DNA of 64,000 nucleotides from CAZCGA01 sp964498075 (GCA_964498075.1 CAZCGA010000008.1:1-64000); one strand, 5' to 3'; positions 1 through 12,190 are shown, counted from the stretch's first letter. Numbers and translations: made by a program. Notes: generated by a model not told the origin, from the sequence alone.

Positions 1-2
1 CC

Positions 3-2315
<2,313 letters not shown>

Positions 2316-4825
2316 CGAGACGCCGGCGCCCGGCCGCGCTGACGCTCTCGCAGACTTCCTCGCCGCGCTGTCGCCGCCGCTGAACTTCCTCGCCAACGCG
2401 TCGGCCGACGCCGCCAGCCGGACGCGCTTGCCGGCACAAGCGTTGGCGGCGCGCGGTCGCGCCCTGCTGCCCGGGTTCCAGCACGGCCCAGTGCGGCAAG
2501 ATCTGGAGTCGCTGTGCGCCGAGCTGGCCGCGTACGACGCGGCGGCGGCCGATCAGAGGCGCGCCCACGTCGAGCGCAGCCGCGCCCTCGTCGAGCGCCT
2601 GCGGCATGGCAGCCCCGAGGTCGCGCCGCCCTACCGTCGCAGTACGGGGCAGCCGGGGGATCACCTGCAGGCACTTGCACAATCGGCGCAGTTCGTGCGC
2701 GGCGTCGGTCCGCGGCGCGCCGAGCAGCTCAAGAAGTTCGGCATCGGCAGCGTCGAGGATCTGCTCTACCATCTGCCGTTCCGCTACGAGGATCGGCGCA
2801 CGCTGAGCACGATTCGCGCGCTGCGCATCGGTGAAGTCGCGAGCGTCGTCGGTGAGATCACGCACCTCGCGGAGCGTTACGTCGGACGCAGCCGGCGCCG
2901 CATCCTCGAGGGTGTGCTGCGCGACGACAGCGGGTTGCTGGCGCTCACCTGGTATCACCAGGTGGCGTACTTCCGCAGCCGCTATCAGGTCGGGCAGCGC
3001 TGCTTGGTGCACGGCAAGGTCGAGGGCATCGGCGCACAGAAACGCATGGTACATCCGGAGATCGATCTGAGCGCCGAGTTGGAAGGGCAGGGCATCCTGC
3101 CGGTGTACAACAAGCCGACGACGATGAGCGTCGGCGCGATACGCAAGGTGCTGCAGCAGGCGGTCGCCGATTTCGCCGAGCGCCTCCCGAGCGTGCTGCC
3201 GGAGGCGGTGGTGAGCGCCGCGCAGATCACCGATCTGCACCAGGCGATGCAGCGCATCCATCTGCCGTCACGCGACGCCGACGTCGACGGGCTCAATGCG
3301 AACCGCTCGCTGGCTCACCGCTCGCTGGTCTTCGACGAGCTGTTCTTCCTGCAACTCGGCATGGCGCTGCGGCGGCGCGCGGTGCAGATCGAATCGGGCC
3401 TCGAGCTGCCGGAGCGCGGGACGTTGACGCAGCGGCTGTACGCCTTGCTGCCGTTCCAGCTCACCGGCGCTCAGCAGCGCGTGCTGCATGAGATCCTTGC
3501 CGACATGGCCACGCCGCATCCGCTGCATCGCTTGGTGCAAGGCGACGTCGGCAGCGGCAAGACCATCGTCGCGCTGTTCGCCGCGCTGGTGGCCATCGAG
3601 AACGGCTATCAAGCCGCCTTCATGGCGCCCACCGAGCTGCTGGCCGAGCAGCACTACGGCACGGTTCGCGCCTTCACCGAACAACTCGGTATCGAGACCG
3701 TGTTACTCACCGGCGACCTCACCCGGGCGCAGCGGCGTGACCTCTACGGGCGCATCGGCAGCGGCGCGGTGCAGCTGGCCATCGGTACGCACGCGCTGAT
3801 CCAGGAGGGGGTCGGATTCAAAGCGCTCGGGATCGGCGTTATCGACGAGCAGCACCGCTTCGGTGTCCTGCAGCGGGCGGCGCTGCGCCGCCTGGGGGGC
3901 ACGCCCGAGCTGGCGCCGAACATCCTGTTGATGACGGCGACGCCCATCCCGCGGACGTTGGCGATGGCGGTGTACGGCGATCTCGACATCTCGGTCCTCG
4001 ACGAGCTGCCGCCCGGACGCCAGCCGGTGCGCACGCTGCTGCGTCACGAAGGCGAACGCGCGCGGGTGTACGATCTCGTGAAGCGCGAGCTCGATCGTGG
4101 CCGGCAGGGATACGTAGTGTACCCACTGGTGGAGAGCTCAGAGCTGATCGAGCTGCGCGACGCGACGACGATGGCCACGGAGCTGGCGCGCACCGTCTTC
4201 TACGGCTACCGCGTCGGCTTGCTGCACGGCAAGATGAAGAGCGACCAGAAGGACGCGGTGATGCGTCGCTTCAAAGCCGGCGACGTGCAGCTGCTGGTGA
4301 GCACGACGGTGATCGAAGTCGGCATCGACGTGCCCAACGCGACGATCATGGTCGTCGAACATGCCGAGCGTTTCGGTCTGGCGCAGCTGCATCAGCTGCG
4401 CGGCCGCGTCGGACGCGGCGCCGACGCGTCGTTATGCATCCTGATCACGCCGTATCACCGCGGCGACGACACACACCGCCGGCTGGAAGCCATGGCGAGC
4501 ACCACCGACGGGTTCAAGATTGCCGAGGTGGATCTGGAGATCCGCGGCCCTGGCGAGCTGCTGGGGACGCGACAGTCCGGGCTCCCAGACTTTCGGGTTG
4601 CCAACTTGATCCGCGACCGCAACATCCTCGACGAGGCGCGCCGTGCGGCGCTCGAATGGCTGCGCACCGACCCGAAGCTCGAGCGTCCGGAATCGCAGCC
4701 ACTGCGCGTCATACTGGCGCACCGCTGGGCCGGGCGGTTGGAGCTGGCGGAGATCGGGTGAGCGGGGCGGTGGTGACGTTGCCCGTCGCAGTGGACGACG
4801 GACACCGCGGCCTTGCGCGCCTCCA

Positions 4826-4951
4826 CCCTAACCCTCCTCCGCTCACGGAGATGTTCGCAGAGGAGGGAAGCAGAACCGCCCCGCTGCGCGGGGCGGGTGA
4901 TTCTTGTCCCCTCCTCCAGTGAGCACTTCCGCGAACGGAGGAGGGTTAGGG
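4826..4951. repeat. Inverted-repeat (REP/MITE-like) intergenic element with internal hairpin
   Basis: The recG-cytochrome gap holds a perfect 16-bp inverted repeat (CCCTAACCCTCCTCCG at 4826-4841 and its complement at 4936-4951). The sequence between the arms continues the symmetry imperfectly (CTCACGGAG / CTTCCGCGAACGG). In the centre is a strong hairpin with an 8-bp stem, CGCCCCGC-TGC-GCGGGGCG (4877-4895). The layout resembles dispersed REP-type elements and could also act as a terminator after recG. No coding potential is convincing here. Confidence 0.7.
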
Positions 4952-5032
4952 AGGAGGCCTCTTCGCACCGCGGCGATTGCGCGCACCGGCCGAAACTTGC
5001 GTCCCGGGTCGCACGCCTGCAGAAGGAAGGGG

Positions 5033-5914
5033 ATGATGCAGGCAAACCGGATCACGCGATCTATCGCGCTCGGATGTGCGCTGCTGCTGCCGGTGGCTGC
5101 ATTCGCCGGATCGGCCGAGCGCGGCAAAGTCATCTTTGCGCTCGCCGCCGGCTGCGGCTGCCACACGCCGAAGGAGGGCCCCGTCGGCGCCGGCGGCGGT
5201 GCGGTGCCGACGCCGTTCGGGAAGTTCTACGGCAGCAACATCACGCCCGATGCCGAGACCGGCATCGGAAACTGGAGCGCTGCGGAGATCATCGCTGCGA
5301 TCCGCAATGGAATGGCGCGCGGCAAGGGCGTCGAGTCGCCGGCGATGCCGTATTACCAGTACGCCGGCATGGCGGACGATGACGTCGCCGATCTGGTGGC
5401 GTACTTGCGTTCGCTACCGCCGGTGCGGCGCGCGAATCGCGCCCACGAAGGCGAGCTGCCGCTGGCGCGCTGGGCGTACCGCGCCTGGCGGTTGCTCTTC
5501 TTTCGACGACCGGTACCGCCGGGGCAGGCGCCGTCCGCGGGCATCGAGCGCGGCCGCTACCTCGTCGACCACGTGTCCATCTGCGTCGATTGCCACACCC
5601 CGCGTACTCGTCTCGGGACGCCGGACGGTTCGATGTACCTCGCAGGCGCCGCGCACGGACCCGGTGGCGATGAGGTGCCGAACCTCACGCCACATCCGAC
5701 GGGCATCGGCGATTGGGATACGGGCGACATCGTGAACGTGCTGACGCTGGGCATGCTGCCGAACATGGACAACGTCCAGGGGCTCATGGAAGATGTCGTC
5801 GATGGTCACGGCGGCGGACCCGGATTCAAAGACGCGCCCGAAGGCGACCGGCGCGCCATCGCCGAGTATGTGAAGAGCGTGCCCCCGATTGACAACCCGG
5901 TAGACGACAAGTAG
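5033..5914 (+). CDS. Exported diheme-type cytochrome c (first heme motif atypical)
   Basis: About 293 residues with an N-terminal signal peptide (basic start, then IALGCALLLPVAAFAG), so periplasmic electron transfer is likely. The protein has two cytochrome c domains. The second carries a canonical CVDCH heme site (in SICVDCHTPRT). At the expected first site the sequence is AAGCGCHTPKEG, which is C-x-C-H, one residue short of CxxCH. Both domains have the ITPDAETGIGNWS / TPHPTGIGDWDTGDI pattern seen in alcohol/aldehyde dehydrogenase cytochrome subunits and nearby Met residues as possible axial ligands (GMARGKG, GMLPNMDN). The start ATG 5033 (or 5036) follows AGAAGGAAGG. The next gene, also a cytochrome, starts 27 bases downstream, so the two are probably co-transcribed. 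Confidence 0.85.
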   Translation: MMQANRITRSIALGCALLLPVAAFAGSAERGKVIFALAAGCGCHTPKEGPVGAGGGAVPTPFGKFYGSNITPDAETGIGNWSAAEIIAAIRNGMARGKGVESPAMPYYQYAGMADDDVADLVAYLRSLPPVRRANRAHEGELPLARWAYRAWRLLFFRRPVPPGQAPSAGIERGRYLVDHVSICVDCHTPRTRLGTPDGSMYLAGAAHGPGGDEVPNLTPHPTGIGDWDTGDIVNVLTLGMLPNMDNVQGLMEDVVDGHGGGPGFKDAPEGDRRAIAEYVKSVPPIDNPVDDK

Positions 5915-5941
5915 CACCGACGCTGGTTGGAAGGAGGTGTG

Positions 5942-6406
5942 ATGCGCAAACCAATCGTCCTACTGGGTCCGCTGTTGATCGTGGCGTCTGCATTTACCGT
6001 CGTGGGCGCGCACGAACCCAGCCACAAGTTGCCGGCCGGGCCGATTCGCGAACGGCACGAGCTGATGGAAGGCGTCGGCAAGAATGCCAAGGTCATCGGC
6101 GACGCACTGAAGTCCGGCAATCTCGACCCGGTTGCGGGTGCCGCCGAGAAGATCCAAGCATCGGCAACCAAGGCGACGGCGCTGTTCCCGCCCGGCAGCA
6201 CGCACGCGAAGTCACGCGCCAAGCCCGAGATCTGGCAGAACTGGGCGAAGTTCGAGCAGCTGATGAAGGAGCTGGAGACGAACGCCGGCGCGTTGGCCGT
6301 CGCGGCAAAGAGCGGTGGTGATGTGCCCGGTGCGGCGAAGAAGATGTTCGATACCTGCAAGTCGTGTCACGATGACTTCCGAGTGCCGGAGAAAAAGAAG
6401 AAGTGA
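5942..6406 (+). CDS. Cytochrome c' family protein
   Basis: A 154-residue exported protein. It has a signal peptide (MRKPIVLLGPLLIVASAFTV to about residue 23), a mature part predicted to be mostly helical, and one C-terminal heme site CKSCH (TCKSCHDDFRVPEKKKK) near the end, the usual placement for cytochrome c'. The ATG at 5942 is preceded by AAGGAGG (5931-5937). It sits 27 bases after the diheme cytochrome gene, suggesting an operon of periplasmic electron carriers. The family binds NO/CO or simply shuttles electrons; which applies here cannot be told from sequence. Confidence 0.87.
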   Translation: MRKPIVLLGPLLIVASAFTVVGAHEPSHKLPAGPIRERHELMEGVGKNAKVIGDALKSGNLDPVAGAAEKIQASATKATALFPPGSTHAKSRAKPEIWQNWAKFEQLMKELETNAGALAVAAKSGGDVPGAAKKMFDTCKSCHDDFRVPEKKKK

Positions 6407-6411
6407 TCCAG

Positions 6412-6455
6412 CATTCAGCAGTCAGCGTTCAGCGATCAGCGATCAGCGATCAGCC
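6412..6455. repeat. Short direct-repeat tract (AGCGATC units)
   Basis: Three exact copies of the 7-mer AGCGATC lie at 6431-6451 within a longer CAGCAGTCAGCGTTCAG-type tract. It separates the convergent cytochrome c' and dehydrogenase genes. A related tract, present in both orientations, occurs at 17238-17327. Confidence 0.6.
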
Positions 6456-6480
6456 AGAGGGTGTAGGGCCGCTGAAACGG

Positions 6481-7479
6481 TCACGCCTCCTCGCGCGCGT
6501 AGCCGAGCTGCTTGTCCACCACGTTTCGCAGGCGCTGTCCGCGGAGGAAGCGGTCCAGGTTGTCTTCGAACAGCGCCAACACCTTCTCGAAGTATCGCGG
6601 CGTGTAGCCCGACACGTGTGGCGTCAGCACCAGGTTGTCGAGGGACCAGAACGGATGGTCCGCCGGTAGCGGCTCCTGCGTGAAGACGTCGAGCGCTGCT
6701 CCGCCAATCGCGCCGTTGTGCAGCGCCTGCACGAGCGCGTCTTCATCGACGATCTCGCCGCGCGCCACGTTGATGAGCAACGCACTCGACTTCATCGCCT
6801 GCAGCTCGGCCGGGCCGATGAGCGTACGGGTTTCGGCCGTCAGCGGCACCGCCAACACGACGAAGTCGGCCCACGCGAGCAGCGCCGGCAACTCACCCGG
6901 ACCGTACACCGCTTCCGCGCCGGCGACCGGACGCGTCGGGTCCCGGCGCATGACCTGCACGTGCATGCCGAGCCCCACCGCAAGCCGCGCCAGGTTGCGG
7001 CCGATGGCGCCGGCTCCGAGGATCGCCAGGTTGCTGCCGTTCAGCTCGCGCACCGTGCCGGCGAAGCCGATCACCTGGAACCGATTCCACTCGTGCCGCA
7101 CCTGCAGGCGCTGCGCCTCGTGGAAGTTGCGCGCCAGCACCAGCATCTGGCCGAGGACATGCTCGGGAATCGAGACGGCGTGCAGGCCGGTCGAGTTCGT
7201 CAGGATGACCTCGCTCGCGACCAGCTCCGGAAAAAGATTCGCCTCGATCCCCGCCGAGGCCGAGTGGATCCAACGCAGCCGTCGCGCCTTGGCAAAGTGT
7301 TCTCGAGGCAAATGAAAACCGACGAACACATCGCTGTCGACGAGCGCCGTCGCGAGCCCGCCCGGGTCTTCCACCGAGACCAGGGTCATTTGCGGGAAGC
7401 GAGCCCGGAAGCGTTCGAGATCGCTGTCGGCTATCGCCCAGCGAAACTCCTTCATATGAAAGAACGCCACCACTTTCAT
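6481..7479 (-). CDS. D-2-hydroxyacid dehydrogenase (NAD(P)-dependent)
   Basis: A 332-residue cytoplasmic oxidoreductase of the D-isomer 2-hydroxyacid dehydrogenase family. It has the Rossmann motif GAGAIGRNLARLA and the catalytic Arg (INVARGEIVDEDAL), Glu (DVFTQEPLP) and His (LTPHVSGYT) in the expected order. The substrate cannot be assigned. The ATG (7477-7479) has an AAGGAAGG ribosome site and overlaps the stop of the upstream ABC permease in an ATGA junction, so translation is probably coupled to the transporter. It is the last gene of a three-gene minus-strand operon. Confidence 0.9.
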   Translation of the reverse strand: MKVVAFFHMKEFRWAIADSDLERFRARFPQMTLVSVEDPGGLATALVDSDVFVGFHLPREHFAKARRLRWIHSASAGIEANLFPELVASEVILTNSTGLHAVSIPEHVLGQMLVLARNFHEAQRLQVRHEWNRFQVIGFAGTVRELNGSNLAILGAGAIGRNLARLAVGLGMHVQVMRRDPTRPVAGAEAVYGPGELPALLAWADFVVLAVPLTAETRTLIGPAELQAMKSSALLINVARGEIVDEDALVQALHNGAIGGAALDVFTQEPLPADHPFWSLDNLVLTPHVSGYTPRYFEKVLALFEDNLDRFLRGQRLRNVVDKQLGYAREEA

Positions 7480-9164
7480 CGCGCTAACCTTCCTTTCACC
7501 TGTCGCTCGAACAGCAGCAGTCCAACAACGAGGTACAGCAGACCGTACACCACCATCACGGCCGTGGGGAGCAGCGCTGCAGTGACGTCGCGACGGCGGA
7601 TCATCAGGTCGTTGAACGCATCCATCGCCCAGGTGGTGGGAAAGGCCAGCGCGACGCTGCGCATCCAACGCGGCTCCAGATCGATCGGCCACCAGCAGCC
7701 ACCCACGGCCGCCATGGTCACGATGACGATCGAGCCGACCGGCAAGACCGCTTCGCGGCTCGACGTCACCGCCGCCACGATGAGACCGAAGGCGGTGCCG
7801 GCGAAGACGATGCCGATCGTCGGCAAGAGCAGCGCCCACGGCTGCGGCCCGAGCGATACGCCGAAAGCCAGCCAGCCGACGGCGAACAGCGCTAGCATCT
7901 GCACCACGCCGACGAGGAAGCGTGACAGCAGCTTGCCGATCAGCACCGCGGCGGCGCGTACGGGCATCGCCCGCAGCCGGTCGAACGTTCCCCAGTCGCG
8001 CTCGTCGAGCAGCCCGAGCGACACGCCCAGCAACATACCGAGAAGCAAGAAGGTGACGCTGAAGCCCGGCACGTTTTGATCGAAGGTGTTGATCGTCGCG
8101 GGGCCGCCGCTGACGTTGACTTCCTCGATCGCGAGCGAGGCCGGAGGTGGCGGCGCTGCGGGGAGGGCGATCTCCGGTAGATCGATCACCGGCGGGTCCG
8201 GCAGCGCCGGAATCTCGGGCAACACGAGTGCCGGCAACGCCACATGCAGTGCTGGCGTCGGGAGCCGCAGCGGCGACTCGCCCGCGAGGATTTTCCGAAG
8301 CGCATCGGGAACTTCGGGGAACGCCGGCGGTGGCGGGATGTCCGCCGCACGGCTGCCGGCCATGTGGTGGAGATCGGCCAGCCACTTCTCGAAAGCCGCC
8401 CGTGCCGCCGAGAGCGTGTCGAAGTAGCCCCGCAGCGTGGCTTGCAGCCTCTCGACCTGCGCGTTGACCTGCCCCGCAGCCGCAGCCGACGCGCCGGCGA
8501 GTTGCGCCTCGACGTGCGCCTGCACCTCTCGGCGTGCGTGGTTCACATCCTGGCGCGTAGCTTCCGCGACCTGCTCTCGTGTCCGCCTCGCTTCGGCCCA
8601 CGTGGCTTCGAGTTGCGTCCGCGCCTCAGTGACCGCCACGCGCAAGCGCGCCAGCTGGGTCTCCACCTGCTCGCGCTGCGCCGCGGCGTCGCGGCTGACC
8701 TCGGCGCGCCGATCCGCGGCCAGAGCATCGCGCAGCTCGAGCAAGCGCGTCTGCACGTTGAGCCGTTCGAGATACTTCACGGAGTCGGTGTACAGAATGA
8801 GCCCAGCCGGCTGGCCCGCGGAGACCGCCGCCTCCGTGCCGTGGGGAATCACCAGCGCCGTCCCGGCGCGCTTCCGGCGAACGAGGTTCGCCGCCTCGGC
8901 GCGGCTGGCGACCACTTGGACCCGCACGGCACGCTCGGTGGCGAGACGGTCGCGGATCTCTTGCGCCAGCGCCCCACCGTCTTCGTCGACGAGCGGGAGC
9001 TCGTAAGCCGTCTGTCCCGTGGGATGTGCCCCGTAGAGGTTGGCGAGGGAGAAGCCGGCCACCGTGATAACCATGATCGGCGCGATGGTCAGAAAGATCA
9101 GTCCGGCCCGATCGCGCCACAGGAGACGCAGGTCCTTACTTATGATGGCGAGCAAGATGCGCAT
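7476..9164 (-). CDS. ABC-2 type transporter permease with large periplasmic coiled-coil insert
   Basis: A 562-residue membrane protein. There is one transmembrane helix near the N-terminus (AGLIFLTIAPIMVITVAGF), then about 300 residues outside the membrane, then about five C-terminal transmembrane helices (FSVTFLLLGMLLGV to LLYLVVGLLLF) of the ABC-2 permease fold. The extracytoplasmic part holds a long Ala/Arg/Glu/Gln-rich coiled coil (about residues 165-260) followed by a Pro-rich stretch with PALVLPEIPALPDPPVIDLP. This resembles YhgE/Pip- or HlyD-like extensions in function but not clearly in sequence. The ATP-binding partner lies 6 bases upstream. Substrate unknown; exporter is the family expectation. 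Confidence 0.88.
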   Translation of the reverse strand: MRILLAIISKDLRLLWRDRAGLIFLTIAPIMVITVAGFSLANLYGAHPTGQTAYELPLVDEDGGALAQEIRDRLATERAVRVQVVASRAEAANLVRRKRAGTALVIPHGTEAAVSAGQPAGLILYTDSVKYLERLNVQTRLLELRDALAADRRAEVSRDAAAQREQVETQLARLRVAVTEARTQLEATWAEARRTREQVAEATRQDVNHARREVQAHVEAQLAGASAAAAGQVNAQVERLQATLRGYFDTLSAARAAFEKWLADLHHMAGSRAADIPPPPAFPEVPDALRKILAGESPLRLPTPALHVALPALVLPEIPALPDPPVIDLPEIALPAAPPPPASLAIEEVNVSGGPATINTFDQNVPGFSVTFLLLGMLLGVSLGLLDERDWGTFDRLRAMPVRAAAVLIGKLLSRFLVGVVQMLALFAVGWLAFGVSLGPQPWALLLPTIGIVFAGTAFGLIVAAVTSSREAVLPVGSIVIVTMAAVGGCWWPIDLEPRWMRSVALAFPTTWAMDAFNDLMIRRRDVTAALLPTAVMVVYGLLYLVVGLLLFERQVKGRLAR

Positions 9165-9170
9165 TCTTCA

Positions 9171-10148
9171 TCAGTCGCGCAGCTCGTGGCCGGTGAGCGA
9201 AAGGAAGACGTCCTGCAGGTCCGGCTGATGCACGTGGAACTCCAGCACCTCATCGCCGAGGGCGGCGGCGCGTTCGAGCACGCGCGGCGCGCCGCTCAGC
9301 CCGTCGAGGGTGACTTGCACCCATTCGCCCCGCCCGAGCGAGCGATCCGTGGCGAGCACACGGTCGAGCGTCCGCACGTCGGCGAGGTCGTCGAGCCAGC
9401 CGGCGGGCAGCGCGGTGCGCGTGACCACCTCGAGGCGGATGCTCGTGCTCGCCTCCTGGATCAGCGCGGCCGGCGTACCGGCGGCCACGACGCGGCCGTG
9501 ATCGATGAGCACGACGCGGTCACACAGGCGCTCCGCCTCCTCCATGTAGTGCGTGCAGTACAGCACTGCGGCGCCCGACGCGGCCTGCGCCCGCACTGCG
9601 ACAAAGATGCGCTCGCGCGATTGCGGATCGACACCGACCGTCGGCTCGTCGAGCAACACCACGCGCGGCGTGTGCAGCAGGCCGCACGCCAAGTTGAGGC
9701 GACGCTGCATGCCGCCGGAGAAGGTGGCGACGATGTCGTCGCCGCGCTCCTCGAGCCCCACGAGCGCCAGGCCTTGCTGCGCGGAGCGGTGCGCGGCGGC
9801 GCCGTGCATGCCGAGCAGTCGGGCGAAGAACACCAGGTTCTCGCGCGCCGTGAGCGTCGGGTAGATTGCCAGCGATTGCGGCACGAGTCCGAGGACGCGC
9901 CGGACTTCAGCCGCCGCGCCGTCGGTTGCGTGACCCGCTACCACAGCAGCTCCGGCATCGGGACGCAACAACGTGGCGAGCACCGACAGCGCAGTCGTCT
10001 TGCCCGCGCCGTTCGGGCCGAGCAGCCCCACCACTTCGCCTGCCGCCACCTCGAAGCGCAGATCGTCCAACGCCCAGCGCTCCCCGAAGCGCACGCGCAG
10101 CCCGTCGACGCGGATCAAGATCTCTGCAGTGGAGGACGATTCTGCCAC
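9171..10148 (-). CDS. ABC transporter ATP-binding protein
   Basis: A 325-residue ATPase with Walker A GPNGAGKTT, Q-loop VPQS, signature FSGGMQRR, Walker B VVLLDEP and an H-loop (CTHYMEEAERL). The SGGMQRRL signature and a C-terminal extension (~230-325) are typical of DrrA/CcmA-type exporters that pair with ABC-2 permeases. It starts at GTG 10146-10148. It is first in a minus-strand operon with the ABC-2 permease and the D-hydroxyacid dehydrogenase. Confidence 0.93.
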   Translation of the reverse strand: MAESSSTAEILIRVDGLRVRFGERWALDDLRFEVAAGEVVGLLGPNGAGKTTALSVLATLLRPDAGAAVVAGHATDGAAAEVRRVLGLVPQSLAIYPTLTARENLVFFARLLGMHGAAAHRSAQQGLALVGLEERGDDIVATFSGGMQRRLNLACGLLHTPRVVLLDEPTVGVDPQSRERIFVAVRAQAASGAAVLYCTHYMEEAERLCDRVVLIDHGRVVAAGTPAALIQEASTSIRLEVVTRTALPAGWLDDLADVRTLDRVLATDRSLGRGEWVQVTLDGLSGAPRVLERAAALGDEVLEFHVHQPDLQDVFLSLTGHELRD

Positions 10149-10262
10149 AGGCCACGCCTATGGACGGCGCGTGCACCTGTCAAGATGCCAGGTGGTGGGA
10201 GCGAACCTTGCCGCAACCGGCAGGTCTGGTAGAGAACACGCGGGAGCTTGGAGGGCAACGGC

Positions 10263-11648
10263 ATGAGCAGCGACGCGTTGATCCAGTCCATCAACCCCGC
10301 GACCGAAGCCGTACTCGCCACCTTCGAGGCGGCAACCCCCGCCGCGATCGAACAGACCATGCGCGATGTGCGGCGCGCGTCGGAGGCATGGCGGCGCACG
10401 ACGTTTACGGAGCGCGCCCAGGTCATGCACCGCGCCGCCGCCTACCTGCGCCAGCAGCAGCCGCGCCTGGCCGGCCTCATCACCGCGGAGATGGGCAAGC
10501 CGATCACCGAAGCGGAAGGCGAGATCGAGAAGTGCGCCTGGAACTGCGAGTTCTACGCCGAGCACGCGGAGCGCTTTCTCGCCGACGAGCCGCATCCGTC
10601 GAGCGCCAGCGAGAGCTACGTGCAGTTCACGCCGCTGGGAACCGTGCTGGCGATCATGCCGTGGAACTTCCCCTTCTGGCAGCTGTTCCGTTTCGCGGCG
10701 CCGGCGTTGATGGCCGGGAACACGGCGATCCTCAAGCACGCCTCCAACGTGCCGCAGTGCGCGCTGGCATGTGAAGACGTCTTTCGAGCCAGCGGCTTTC
10801 CGGAAGGCGTCTTCCGCACCCTGCTCATCTCGGCGCCGGCCGCGACACGCTTGATTGACGATCCACGCATCGTCGCGGTGACCCTCACCGGAAGCGAAGC
10901 GGCCGGCAGGGCGGTGGCGGAGGCGGCCGGGCGCGCGATCAAGAAAACGGTGCTGGAGCTGGGCGGGTCGGATCCGTTCATCGTGCTCGAGGATGCCGAT
11001 CTGAACGCGGCAGTGGAGACGGGTGTGCGCGCTCGGTACCAGAATGCGGGGCAGAGCTGCATCGCGGCGAAACGCTTCATCGTCGTCGAGTCGATCCTTG
11101 CGGACTTCCAGGAGCGCTTCGTCGAGGCGGTGCGCCGGCTGCGGGTCGGCGATCCCACGGATCGAACGACGCAGGTGGGGCCGCTGGCCCGCGACGACTT
11201 GCGAGACACGTTGGAACAGCAAGTCCGCGAATCGGTCGGGCAAGGTGCGAAGCTGCTTGTCGGTGGTCGGCAACGCGCCGGTCCCGGCTACTTCTTCGAG
11301 CCCACCGTGCTGGCGGACGTGACGCCCGCAATGCCGGCATCCTGTGAGGAGGTGTTCGGCCCGGTTGCGGCGCTGATGCGAGTGCGCGATGCGGATGCGG
11401 CGATCCGTACCGCGAACGATTCGCCGTACGGCCTGGGCGCCAACCTCTGGAGCCGCGATCTGCCCCGCGCCCGGCGCTTGGCGCGCGACATCGAGGCGGG
11501 CCAGGTGTTCATCAACGGCATGGTGGCGTCCGACCCGCGCCTGCCGTTCGGCGGCGTGAAGCGCTCCGGTTACGGCCGCGAGCTGTCCGAGTACGGCATC
11601 CGCGAGTTCGTGAACGTGCAGACCGTGTGGATCGGGCCGCGGAAGTAG
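10263..11648 (+). CDS. NAD(P)-dependent aldehyde dehydrogenase (succinate-semialdehyde dehydrogenase-like)
   Basis: A 461-residue aldehyde dehydrogenase. Visible are LGTVLAIMPWNFPFWQ (cofactor-binding start), TGSEAAGRAV, the general-base Glu in LELGGSDPFIV and the nucleophile Cys in NAGQSCIAAKRF. The length and N-terminus (INPATEAVLATFEAAT) match the short GabD/Sad class, which oxidises succinate semialdehyde and related aldehydes. ATG 10263 has GGAGGG seven bases upstream. The gene is divergent from the ABC exporter operon. The exact substrate is inferred only at subfamily level. Confidence 0.92.
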   Translation: MSSDALIQSINPATEAVLATFEAATPAAIEQTMRDVRRASEAWRRTTFTERAQVMHRAAAYLRQQQPRLAGLITAEMGKPITEAEGEIEKCAWNCEFYAEHAERFLADEPHPSSASESYVQFTPLGTVLAIMPWNFPFWQLFRFAAPALMAGNTAILKHASNVPQCALACEDVFRASGFPEGVFRTLLISAPAATRLIDDPRIVAVTLTGSEAAGRAVAEAAGRAIKKTVLELGGSDPFIVLEDADLNAAVETGVRARYQNAGQSCIAAKRFIVVESILADFQERFVEAVRRLRVGDPTDRTTQVGPLARDDLRDTLEQQVRESVGQGAKLLVGGRQRAGPGYFFEPTVLADVTPAMPASCEEVFGPVAALMRVRDADAAIRTANDSPYGLGANLWSRDLPRARRLARDIEAGQVFINGMVASDPRLPFGGVKRSGYGRELSEYGIREFVNVQTVWIGPRK

Positions 11649-11659
11649 GCGCACGCACC

Positions 11660-12190
11660 GTGGCCCGCTTCGACGTATCGTCCGCAGAATGTCTGGTCTT
11701 CACCTACAAGCAGGGTCTGCTTGCCGCGATCGCGCACGATCTGAAGATCCGCGTCACCAAGTTCGTCATCGAGGTCGACCAGCGGACACGGGCGATCAGC
11801 GCGTCGTTCGATGCGGCGTCGCTGCGAGTCGTCTGCGCTATGAGCGACGGTGCGGAGTCGCCCGGGACGCTCAGCACGGCCAACAAGCGTGAGATCGAAG
11901 GCAACATCGTGCGCGACGTGCTCGAGTCGCAGCGCTATCCGGAGATCCGTTTCACCTCGACCGCGGCGCAAGAGAAGGGCGACGCCTACGTCGTCAAAGG
12001 GCGGTTGGCGTTGCATGGCAAGGAGCGGCAGATCACGGTGCAGGTGCGTCGCGACGGCGCGCACTACGTCGCCGAGGCACGGGTGCGCCAGCCAGACTTT
12101 GGGATGCGCCCCTACTCGGCGCTGTTCGGAACCCTGCAGGTGCGGCCCGACGTCACCGTGCGCATCAGCGTGCCGGCGCGCGCGACCTGA
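11660..12190 (+). CDS. YceI-like lipid-binding domain protein
   Basis: About 176 residues. It shows the YceI pattern: ...FTYKQGLLAAIAHDLKIRV near the start, an alternating beta-strand core, LESQRYPEIRFTST in the middle and GRLALHGKERQITVQVR, ending with FGTLQVRPDVTVRISV. The YceI fold is a lipocalin-like barrel that binds long isoprenoids. No signal peptide is visible, so it may be cytoplasmic. I prefer GTG 11660; GTG 11627 would overlap the aldehyde dehydrogenase by 22 bases. Confidence 0.78.
   Translation: MARFDVSSAECLVFTYKQGLLAAIAHDLKIRVTKFVIEVDQRTRAISASFDAASLRVVCAMSDGAESPGTLSTANKREIEGNIVRDVLESQRYPEIRFTSTAAQEKGDAYVVKGRLALHGKERQITVQVRRDGAHYVAEARVRQPDFGMRPYSALFGTLQVRPDVTVRISVPARAT

Noticed and set aside
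10172..10192. CACCTG-N9-CAGGTG short dyad upstream of the aldehyde dehydrogenase
   Set aside because: Six-base arms in GC-rich DNA are expected by chance; not listed as an operator.
8244..10232. A 662-codon plus-strand frame opposite the ABC exporter genes
   Set aside because: Antisense of well-supported minus-strand ABC genes; the translation lacks any recognisable pattern.
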